Shown here piece by piece: positions 13,401-23,600 of a stretch of 64,000 nt of DNA. The notes beneath the pieces are model-generated. The model did not search any database and was not told the DNA's origin. It saw only the letters and a program-made list of their open reading frames with translations. Numbering within the stretch: the first letter of the stretch is position 1; every line of letters begins with the position of its first letter. The DNA is from Tetranychus cinnabarinus (Eukaryota > Arthropoda > Arachnida > Trombidiformes > Tetranychidae), in the NCBI GenBank assembly GCA_022266195.1, contig WHVY01000005.1, forward strand, positions 4,092,001-4,156,000. The letters run 5' to 3'. A program made the translations under genes and the position numbers.

Positions 13401-14441
13401 TTGAATCAAATCGGATTCAAAAGACTTTTGAATGATCCATGTTTATTTACAATCGATGATGAAGAAGATAGATGTATCCTTGCAGTTTATGTTGATGATT
13501 TACTTATAGCTGCTAATAGTCTTGAATACATGAATTTGATTAAGGGAGAATTATCCAGTAAGCTAGACTTAGTTGACAAAGGTCCAGCAAAACATATTCT
13601 TGGAATTGAAATTCAACGTGATAATCTCAGATGTATCCGTATAAATCAACAAAAGGCTATAGTAAATCTAGTTGACAAACATGGGCTCAAAGACTGTAAT
13701 CCGTTATCGACACCAATCGAAACCAATGCTCAATTATTTTGTAGTTCAACTGCTTGTGAAAAGATAGATCCAACACTCTACAAAAGTATCATTGGATCAC
13801 TGTTACATATCTCAGTAACAACTCGGCCAGACGTATCCTTCACTGTCAATCAACTAGCTAAATATTGTATTGAACCTCATAAAGAGCATCTTGTGGCGGC
13901 AAAGAGAGTGCTTCGTTACCTTAAAGGTACGACATCACTTGCACTTGAATATTCATATGATGATGAGCCACTCGTGGGTTATGCTGATGCTGACTGGGCT
14001 TCAAGTAAGGATGATAGGAAAAGTATATCGGGATACATCTTCAAATTATCGAAAGCTGCCGTTTCTTATGAATCAACTCGTCAATCAATCATAGCTCAAA
14101 GTACCACTGAAGCTGAGTACATTGCTTTATCTACTGCAGTAAATGAAGCTAAACATCTAAAGAGTTTACTTTCTGAACTCGGATATCCTGATTTAGCTGC
14201 TGATCCGACTGTAATTTACAATGATAATACAAGCGCTATTAAGATTGCTGAGAGTGAGGAACTTAGCAAACGCACTAAACACATGGATATAAGATATCAT
14301 AATGTAAAGCATAACGTTGCCGCTGGATTCGTCGAAGTACCCCATCTGAATACGGAAGAAATGCCGGCTGACCTATTAACTAAAGGGCTAACTAAACAGA
14401 AACACAATAAATTCATTGAAATCTTAGGCCTGAAGGTTTGA
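10479..14441 (+). CDS. Copia Gag-Pol polyprotein
   Basis: An intact 1,320-residue polyprotein from the ATG at 10479 to the TGA at 14439-14441. The frame stays open upstream to a TTG at 10452, but the ATG is preferred in a eukaryote. Gag (about 1-235) opens with a DUF4219/UBN2-like segment (KLNDNNYESW) and has a zinc knuckle at about 215-231, with six instead of four residues before its last Cys. The aspartic protease motif DSGA is at 266-269. Integrase has its His/Cys zinc finger at about 396-432 and catalytic Asp459, Asp522 and Glu558, giving the D,D(35)E spacing. Reverse transcriptase (about 820-1065) has YVDD at 1004-1007. RNase H (about 1165-1310) begins with YADADW and also has STTEAEY and NDNTSA motifs. 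No stop or frameshift was seen, so the enzyme set appears complete. It would be translated as one polyprotein and cut by its own protease inside virus-like particles. Confidence 0.96.
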   Translation: MSSSSQFSSIEKLNDNNYESWCVSMKSLLINNDLFDTVESTKPEKDADAWEKRDRKALAQLTLCIQSSKYRLIKKCKSAKEAWDTLRSIHEPSGPTQTVTLFRKLATMRIQQSQSMREHIEAFLNIKDQLDNQNFNMPDNAYAVMLLVSLEEAYENLVVALTSRDDLPNLNILKAKLLEEEERRSNLTSNVDTSKLLQIKTSRKMRRIHGKRIFCYKCKQEGHKSFAPECPLNKDKTKKREGGTKETAKLLSLVAKRTKPAKWILDSGATKHYVTSMDELTDIAESDVSYVTVANGQELEVSCVGTLNTQINGRAFRINKAHYVPSLESNYLSVAKITDNGNIVIFEKLQAKVIDAEGQTLMICKRNLNDLYVFDQSTSNGKLATITTSSELYQLHRRLGHLNLEAIKLMRSKSMVNGLNEDVSGSFQCVTCLKCKSTTLPFTRSSNKADGLLDLVHSDVCGPIRTPSLGGSKYFITFIDDYSRYVTIYTMKAKNQAFNCFKEYQACAERQLNRRIRILRTDNGTEYTNNVFQAHLKSEGIIHQTSAPNTPQQNGVSERFNRTLEEMARSMLSDSGLNVSFWAEAISTSAYLRNRCPTKAVDGKTPYEMWHGIKPTIIHLKPFGCDAFVLDKSINQAKFAEKARKMIFIGYCDNSKAYKLFDPIKRTVIKSRDVRFIETKNQNDSTDDTNDGSIPLIFDVDTSETECVQKSPDDNDYTSIEDQMEQESVPDLINEIDNEIVDNYIADTSNGESNLQSSNIDMNKEISSVARSKGRPKIIRTGKPGRPKKQYNTLGHIEVLPTNIIPLPASAEEALESKWKAQWKEAMDKEYQSLMANHTWDLVTLPKDRKLTGSRWVFVIKYNPDSSIDKFKARFVAKGFSQKYGVDYNETFAPVVRTTSFRLLFALCVKYELYLHQMDVTTAYLNGELDEEIYLQQPPGYISPGTEHLVCRLKKSLYGLKQSGRQWNLKLNEVLNQIGFKRLLNDPCLFTIDDEEDRCILAVYVDDLLIAANSLEYMNLIKGELSSKLDLVDKGPAKHILGIEIQRDNLRCIRINQQKAIVNLVDKHGLKDCNPLSTPIETNAQLFCSSTACEKIDPTLYKSIIGSLLHISVTTRPDVSFTVNQLAKYCIEPHKEHLVAAKRVLRYLKGTTSLALEYSYDDEPLVGYADADWASSKDDRKSISGYIFKLSKAAVSYESTRQSIIAQSTTEAEYIALSTAVNEAKHLKSLLSELGYPDLAADPTVIYNDNTSAIKIAESEELSKRTKHMDIRYHNVKHNVAAGFVEVPHLNTEEMPADLLTKGLTKQKHNKFIEILGLKV

Positions 14442-14448
14442 GGGAGAA
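14440..14448 (+). promoter_or_regulatory. Polypurine tract
   Basis: GAGGGAGAA immediately precedes the 3' LTR and overlaps the stop codon of Gag-Pol. This is the expected plus-strand primer position. Confidence 0.85.
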
Positions 14449-14677
14449 TGTTAGATGTATCCATCGCTATTGTGCAACCCTTCACTTGTTTCCCCTTTAC
14501 GTCTAATCTCTTGCTCAATACATTACGTATCTTTATGTTTAAATTAACCGTTAAGTTTAGTCAATCACTATTTAAACCATTTTGAATATAATAATCAGTT
14601 AAGTCTTTAACTTCACATGTAAATACTCTATATGTTTTATATTACAATTAAACCATTCGTTTTACTCACGACTCTCA
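14449..14677 (+). repeat. 3' LTR of the Copia element
   Basis: 229 bp, identical to the 5' LTR base for base as read, which argues for very recent integration. It carries the second LTR copy of the AGATGTATCC motif at 14453-14462. Confidence 0.97.
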
Positions 14678-14682
14678 GAAAC
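14678..14682. repeat. Target-site duplication, right copy
   Basis: GAAAC, matching 10165-10169. Confidence 0.95.
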
Positions 14683-17600
14683 TTTTGACGAAAATGCGAT
14701 TTAATTCAAAAGTTCCCTCTTAGCATTGCCGGTAGTAACTTTTAGTAATTTGATTCACAGACCAAAACCAATTACATTGGAATGTCAATTTTGGTTGGAA
14801 AATGTTTTCAACTCGGAAATTTAGTCTTACGATTGGAGCTCAGATTTTCTCGACTGATTGTAAATGTTGACTTTCTTGCATCTTTATGAATTGATATGAG
14901 TTGCATGGTTGAAGGGTTACCTTTTGTTCACCGTTGAATATGTAAAGATATAAATATGCATGAAACTGTGAGTGAAAGGATGAAAAATCAAGTGAACCAA
15001 AAGTGAAGGTAAAAACGCAAAGTTTAATATTTTATGTTTCACTTGGGACCAAATGAATGGGTAACCTGAGGAAGCACAGGCAAGAGTTGAAAAGATTGAC
15101 TTGGAAAGAAAGGAAAAGTGCAAAAGTGAATAAAGATTTGAGACGTTGAGATGGAAACTAAAGAGTGAAACTAGCAAAAAAGAGACAAAACAAAGAATCG
15201 AGAAAGTTGAGAAAAAAGGAAAAGAACAGATTTACTGAGAAAAAAGAGGAAAAAATGAGGTTTTCAAGATTGTTAAATATTCAACACTAACCTGGGAGTT
15301 GCAAGTTGCAAGATAAAAGGTGATAATTGAACGACCCTTTAATACGTTGATAACATCAACTCAATTCTGGGAAAAGGCAAGTTGATAGCAGAAAATGATA
15401 TCAAAGTGACATTAATCAACTTTCATAAATATAATTAAAGATCAGAGAAAAAGTTTCAATTTGGAAATGCAACTTTATTTAACAAATGGAAATATTCAAA
15501 AGAAGTTTTTTTCGTGGAAAATTTCAATTTCGAAGAAAATGCTTTTCGAGCAACATTTTTCGATTAGTGTTTCATATCAGGGAATTTTCGTTGATATTGA
15601 AAAGCGTCTTGAACCTTTGATAGGTAAATGTTTGCTTGTTTTGTAAACCATGAAATGTGTTCATTTGATTCACCCTTTTTCAGTGTCTAATAACTTTCTC
15701 ATCATCAACATGATTGACTTGATTAATGGAAATTTGTTACCTTTTTCTTGTTCAACTTTATTCCTTGAAATTCTCAGGAGAAAAGGTGGAACAAATGAAG
15801 AGACAAGGTGAATTATTAGAAACAATAACATGATATTAAATGAGAAGAATTTTTTTTCTCTCTTTGCTCATGTTAATTTATTAAACACTAATAATGAAAA
15901 TAATGAATGTAACGATAAAAAGTAATAATGATAATAACAAAGTTATCAAATTATCTCGATTCTGCTTTGGATTGGCTTCCAAAAGTTAGGGTTACAACAT
16001 GGAACTGAATGATATTTTTAATGATCAATTTTTCTGTTTCTTTTTGTACACAAATTTTACTGTTCACTCTTCAAAAATGAATAGACCATTGAAGGTAACA
16101 GTTTAATTGAATGATTTAGGTCAACCTAATTGAATCCCTTTTTGGGTGAGTTTTCAAGTTTACGTTTGTTTTTGCATCTGTAAAATGCTAATGAAAAATG
16201 GATAGATTTAAAACATTTCATGTTTCTTTTAAATGAAGTTGAATTTATTTAAAAATATTCATTTAAATAATGATATCGATAAATTGAACAAGGAATGGAA
16301 ATGAAACAATTTCATGTTTTCTTTTTATGAGTTTTCATGATCAATTGATGAGCTAAAATTGTTCAATTTTTGTGTTTTTGTTTTAATTTGTAATTTTTAC
16401 TCTTGCAATTTCATTTCATTTCGTGAAAATTTCTTCCTTTTTTGACGCTTCTTTGCTCTTTGGTGAGAAACATGACATTTCCAAATTGATTTCATTTCAG
16501 ATTTTTTTGCTGCCAAAAGCTAGTTTGGTCAAATTATCTGACTAATTGAATGCCATTTTTTCAGCTCGAATATACAGAACTGTCATTGACATGATAAGTT
16601 TGCTGGACACGTACATTTTCGTCATGTGTGTACATGGTCACTTGTCATTTAACTTGAATTTCCGGTCAGTTGGTTCTCTCATCTGGTAGATCATGTCATG
16701 TCACATGATATAAAAAATGTAATTCTGACACTTTTTAAACGGGCTTTGCTTTTAAAGGTTAAACTCTTCGATGCGAAATACTTGCTTGTTGAAACACCAC
16801 GCCAAGACTTTATTGACACAATGAAAAACAGCAACAGTATCAACACTTAAAAAGTATTTACAAGTAAACAAGAAATCAAAGAACTAGAGCAAGATGTTGC
16901 AGACCACGATAGCTATTGGAATTGTTCAATCGAAGAATTGATCCATTTTTGGGTTGCCTAAAGTCGAGTATCTGGCTAAAGCAAAAGCCCCGGAAAATTA
17001 ACAAATAATTCTGATCTCTAGTTCTGCAATCTAATTTGTCCTTTCATTTACTATTTTTATTTCTTTCTTACCTGCTTAATTTGGTTTACGTTAAACTTTT
17101 CAATTGTCAAATCGTGAAACTTGTGTTCACTTGCAACACTTGGCTCTCCTTAGCTGCTCGATTCCTACTTATTTGATTAGCTGATACAAGAAGCAGATCA
17201 CTTAATAATTTATAAGAAAGTGGAAACAAATAATGGGCAAAGGATAAGAAAGCAAGTGAGATAAAGTGATAGTGAATCAACTTCTCACACTCTTTGTCTT
17301 TTACTCGTTTTTTCATCTCTTTATTCATTTTGATAGGATAATAACTTTTCACTGCAATCCACGCTCTGATGCTCCAAGTTGTGGGTGAAAACGAATGGAA
17401 AGAAGTAGTTAATATCATCAACCAATTTTATGATGCATCAAATGAATCTCGAAATAAATGGTGATATTTTTATCAACACACTCATATTGTAGGTTACATT
17501 TGGATAAAGTAGTGAAAGGTAAAAATAAAGACAGTTAACCGTTTCTTTGCCTTTTTTTTATGGGCAAAAAGAAAAAAACAATTTTCTTTGATAAAAATAG

Positions 17601-20600
17601 ATGATGCTTTGCCTGAAAGCTAAAATTGCTTTCGATTAATATATTTTGTGCCTTTGAGCTTATAATTCTTGCAGCTCTGGAATATTGTCACTGTTAAATT
17701 CACAGGTGAATCAGGCAATGAACTACTAATAACATGAACCATTTTCATTTCACTTCTCACTAAAAGATTAATTCAGAAACAAATTTACTCAGCTTGATAT
17801 TGGACAGTTATTATGCAAGTTCACAATGTAAGTGATTAATTTAGTCGCAATATTTTCAATAATGAAACCTGATTAACTCATCAAATTGTGCCAAGATAAT
17901 CATTTCCATTCAAATCGATTGAACAATTTTCACTTAACCATGACACTTGCACAACCTGGAAACTTGTTATTGTTTGGAGAAATTGAATTTCTGGTTAATC
18001 ATGATCAAATTAGAATCCAACTGTTGACTCTGTTCAATTGAGCGCTCTCAATGTTTTTAGTTTTACTTAATGAGAAGCTTTGAATAACTAATAAAAGCAT
18101 GAAAATGAAGTGTGTGAACCTCGAATCTTCAGGTTCAATAGACTTATATTTTCGAGGAAAAAATTCTTTGGATTATTCAGTTCTTCATGGTTTAGTTGAA
18201 ATTGTTACATTTTAAATAGAAAAATTCCATTAAAAAGATATAAAAAATCGAATAATGATTATTATTGCATTATGAGACATTTTGAAAAGTGCTTATCAGA
18301 TGGAATAAGAATTTTAGAATAAAAATTTTGGGCCAAATCAGCAGATAAATATTGCATTTACTCTTCAGATTTGTTCGAGAATCCATTTCAACTTTTCAGC
18401 TTTCCAAGTGTCCAGTTTAATGAAATGCATCATAAAAAATTGAGTTTCCAGCATTTCATGACAACACACATTATTAATGTTCACATTCAACAGTTGCAAG
18501 GAAAAAGTTTCAAAAGACTATTTTTTCCTTTCAAGTGAAACATTTTGAAAGTCTGTATCTTTGTTTCGACAGCTTAATCTGGAAATTCATTCAAATTTCG
18601 AACAAAGAAAACTTAACCATTTTCGACAAGTTTTTGTTCGTCTTTCAAATTTTGGAAATCTTGTTGAATTTGCTTGAAAAAATCAATTGTTCAATCGAAG
18701 CAAAACATGAAATTAAATTTTGATATTTTATACGTTGAATAATATTGAAAAGTTGATTCTCGTTTGATTCAATTTTTCTTGATAAAATAAAATCTCAACC
18801 AATTTCAACAGATTTTGTTCATTCCACTGCATTCTGAGCAATATCAATTTCAATTGACAAACCTTTCGCCTTCAACTCGAAACTCTTTTTTTACGATTTG
18901 TAAAATAATCATCAAACACTTGTTAATGCTGTCAACTTTTAGTCGCAAAAATAATCCCCAAAATAGCCCAACAAATTGACACTATAAGAGACTTGAGAAA
19001 ACTCGAAATGTTCAACTCGACTTTACATCGACTTTCTCAAAATTCATTCTTTCCTCGAAAATGATCTGAAATTTGTTTACAATTCTGGTTGTAAAAGAGT
19101 CGAAATTGTATCCAAAAGAGTAAAAACATTTTGATTAGAAAAGAATGTAAAGGAAAAATCAAGTGAAAGATCAAAGTGCAACATGATAATGACTCTGAAT
19201 GGAACGCAGTGAACAATGTTGAGTGGGAGGATGAGGATGCAAAAGTAAACCTAATTGTTGGATAAATATCAAGTTAAGTGGATTCAGTGAAATGGAAATA
19301 TGGGAATATCGAAGTTAGAGCATTTCAATTGAGGAAATAAATCACAGTCTAAAGTGATTCGCTTTCCAATTATTTCAATTTAACTTTTCCTTTTCTTCTT
19401 TAGTAAAATATCTTTTCTTGCATCCAAAACTGTTTAAATTGTAACCAAGTAGAGATGAGCAAAGGTAAACTAAATCAAATTTTCACCTTTCATTTTCATT
19501 CATTTGTTTACATTTTTCTTTCTCACCTCTTCTCCAACTTGTTGATTCATCAATTTATCAAACAGCAAAAATGAAAGTAAATGAAACGAAAAGTGTTAAC
19601 TCCATTTCATTTGCATATTTTGCTTTTCGTTAAACATTAACCATTCAATTAAAAGCAAACCTTCAATGGCAACATTTTAATCATTAAAAGGAGAGAAAAA
19701 AATTTGTTTCATTTTATAATTGTTGCCATTTAAATAATTTATACTCACAAATTGGGTCAACAGTTTTTTTTCATGAGTTTGAGGCTTTTTCAAATTGAGA
19801 TTAATGTGAAGAGCGAAGAAAAAAAGTTTCAAGTTTTGCTCATTTTTCTCTCTCTTCGTTTTCGAGTCTCGAGTTGCAACATTTCCATTCCAAAGGCGAT
19901 TAAATGATTAATTTGATAAATTAATAAGATTACAAGTGTACAATTTTGTTAAAGGTTGAATTGTTTAGACTTTTCATTGGAAAATGTTGCTCGATTTCGC
20001 TTGATATTTTGGTTTCTCTTTTTTTCTCTTCTCATCTTATTCCTGTTCAACTTTACTTTTTTTTCTTCTTTTGCCAAAGGGAATTTAGCATTTGGTTCCA
20101 TTGGAAATGAAAAACCCAGAAAATGTAAGCTATAAATCTAATTAAAATGCACCCAGTGATCGATGACTTTCAGGTAAACATTGAAATGTTTATTTTCAAG
20201 TTGAACTTTTTTTTTACTTCGTCTTTTCCCTCTTCTGTTGACAGTATCAACTCGAAAGACTTTCAACACTCAATTGCTATTTTAGTGTAAATTTGTATTC
20301 AGGCTGGTAAAGTAAAACAACTATTACAATGGCAACAAATAGAGGGAAAGATAAATAAAAAATGATATTGAACTATTTGATGTTCAATGGTAGTGGGAAG
20401 GGAACCGATTGGATGGCAATGGAAGCAAACATTAGCAACACATATGGTTAAACCGAGATTCAATTGAAACTTGTCAGATGGAAATGTCAACTTTTAAAAT
20501 GAAATGAAAAGAGAAAAGCTTCAATTCAAGATGCATTTAATTGGCTCTATTTTAACTGCAATTAATTAGGATAGTTTAATTGAAAAATTTCAGACTCAAT

Positions 20601-23600
20601 TTGCCAAAGCATTGCTCTGGCAATTTTCCTTCAAGTCATGTATATTTCATGTTTTATACTTTTAACAATTAATAAAGAACAATTGAGTTGAAAAGCTGCT
20701 TCGAATGAAACAATAGTCCATTTTGAGAGCTATTTTATAAGTAGATCAACTGAATTGCCAGAAACAATGAAAAACAAAAGTATACTTAAAGGCAATTTGA
20801 AAATCTCTAAACATTATTTTTGTTTTTTAGTTAGGCTGGAAGGTAATTTTGCTGTCACAAATCATTTAGAGAAAATTTTTCATAATTTTAGATAATTTTT
20901 CGAATACAGAAATAGTTGTAGAAGACCATATGCTTCTGATATCCTGAAACGGAAACAGTAGTAACCAATATTCACCTCAACACGATAATCAGATTAAAAA
21001 ATTTGAATCATCGTTCGTTTAGCTGTAGACTCCGCTAATATTTGCGCGACTTTCATTGCTGAACCTATCTAACTTTCAATGTCAACTTGAACTTAAGTCT
21101 TACAATAAGAATTGTTTACTTGGATCGATTTTAACGAAGAAACCATCTTTATTTTTCAATTCATTTGCTCGACTGAAAAATCAAGCCGACAATGAACAAG
21201 TGACAAAATTCCTCTAATTAATCAAAGTCAATGAAGTAACCGGATGAAAATTAACTTCAACTTGAACCTTTTGTGTGCAAACCCAATTCACCGGTTAAAC
21301 AAGATGAACATGTCAAGAGATAATCTACATTCTGGAAATATCATGTTAACTGTAAAATCAATTGAACAACAGATAATGGTTAATCAATCAAACGGTAAAT
21401 AATTCAATTGACTGATAAATTATTTGTCAAACTGAGAAGCTTTGCGATTTGAAACTTTTCAACAATATTTCATACAGAATATCATTTAGTCTTTCAACTC
21501 ATTCCTTTTCACTTGTAAATCCAGGATAAATATTATCATGAGGGAATCACTTCAAAGGGAAAATTATCACCTTGAAAACAGGAGAGAAAATGGAAGAAAC
21601 ATTGAAATCAAAAAATCAATTTTCACACTTAAAATTGTACATTTGAAATGAATAAATATGAAAAGGAGAAACAAAAATGATGAAAAAAGGAGAAGCAACA
21701 AAAGTTTATATTAATATATTGTGCATTATAAATGAATATAAACAAGAATCACAATTGGCGTCGCGATGTTTACTGTGTGGTTCAACAGGGAAAACATTCA
21801 ACTGATTTTTCATTTGTTCATCATTCACATTCATTCATTCAATTTCTTTTATTAACTCAATTGAATCAAAGTTATTCTATTTGTTTCTTTCTGTTGCAAT
21901 TTTTTCTTCCTTCACCTTGTTCCGTCATCTTTCTTGGTTTGGGTTTGATGAAAGAAAAGGAGAGACAAAACATGATGACAATTCAGTGTTCATGAAAACA
22001 GTTTATATGTAATATAACATTATCAACTGAGCTTTTCTTTCTCTTCACTCGACTTGATTCTCAATTTATTCAAATTTTCCTTCTCAGGATTCTTCTTTTT
22101 TTACTTCTTCTTTTTCTTTTTTTTTCCTCTGCTCATGGAATCGAAGCAAAGGAAAAATCAAAGCACTGGTGAATGCAGGTAAATGTGTGCTTCTCATTTG
22201 GATACATTAATGAACAAGTTGAATATAAATGCGACATTCAATGCAACTTTGATACATTCTTTGTTGGTTGGAATCGCTCTACTTTTCTAGCTTTACCATT
22301 CCTTACATTGAATCTTTATCATGTTTACCTGCATTTATTTAAATTTGTGTGTTTTCCTGACATGCTATTTGATAAAGAGTGTGACATAAGAGAGACCAGC
22401 AGAGTGGGTTAAATGGTGAGGGTGAGCATGATGATGGTTCCTTGGGTAATTCTTACGTGATGTTGATACAAATGATGATATCAAAAGTTTAACCTATTTA
22501 ACCTTATCTTTTAATTTGTTCCGTTTTCATTCAGGCTAAATTTTACCATGATAAAGAAGGTAAAGGTTGGGAAAACTTTATTTCCAAACTTTTTCGTCTC
22601 TATTCTATCGACTATTTCAAATTTCCTATTCAAATATCCATAATATTGTAAAACATATTAAGTTTAACTGATTATTCTAGTGGAAATTCATTTTCTCATG
22701 TAAACATTCAGTTATTGATATTATTTTATTATTGTGAGACTCTTTTTTCACCATAAAGAGTTGAAAGGTAAAAGGGGAAAAAGTTTCACATTTATATTTG
22801 TGTTTCATTGAATATTTTGAAGTATTGCAATCAAAATTAAAAAAATATACAGAATGAATATATCAGGTAAATATACAGATTGATGATTCAATTGAAACCA
22901 GCTTCTTCTAGGCATGAATTTAGCTTCCAGTAGTTCTTATTCCAATGAATGAATTTGATTCACTTACAAGCTTTGCTCAGCTAACTTGAATTAAATCTGT
23001 GTCTCATAAGTGAGACAATAGTGATAACTAAATAAAAAGACGATATTTTGCGCTAGATGTTGATTTTGAAAGATAAACATAGAGCAACTTCAATTCCAAC
23101 TCGCATCTTTTCTATGCTCATCCGTATCTCAAGTTGTAAGATATCTAAAAAGTATTTCCGAAGAAACCATTTCATCAAATCGGATGTAATGCTAAACCTC
23201 CGAAGAATAGTGCCAAAAGGATGCTCACGATTTGATTTAGTTATTAGTAGATCATTCAGCAAAAGTATAATCAAGATATAAATTCAAGCGAAAATCGACC
23301 TTAGAAAATCGACGATCGAAGCATATGATATAGTGATTAGGTCGTTTTCCTCAGTCAGATATTTATTGATAGTGGTCTGAAGAAGGTCTAAGTCTGAAGT
23401 CTGATACTGAAATTGATCGCATCTCGATACCAGAAGTTTGTCTTAGCAAGAGCGATTACAGTTGAATTTTTCTGCTTTTGCAAAATTTCAAGTGGACATG
23501 AGAAAAAGAGAATTGATTTGATGAATGAGGGAAATCAAATGAAGATTCTGGTTCAAAATGAAACCCATTGAATGGTAAATTATATTATTCTCGGCACACA

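Larger units (their letters stand above)
10170..14677 (+). mobile_element. Complete Ty1/Copia LTR retrotransposon
   Basis: A 4,508-bp element in the order LTR - primer-binding site - gag-pol - polypurine tract - LTR. Both LTRs are 229 bp, begin TGTTAG and end CTCTCA, and are identical on direct reading. The element is bounded by a GAAAC duplication. The domain order protease, integrase, reverse transcriptase, RNase H is diagnostic of Copia rather than Gypsy. Identical LTRs and an uninterrupted frame point to a very recent insertion that may still be active. No host gene disrupted by it could be recognised. The body is richer in GC than the flanking DNA, and it carries an unusual dispersed decamer (see findings). 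Confidence 0.97.
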
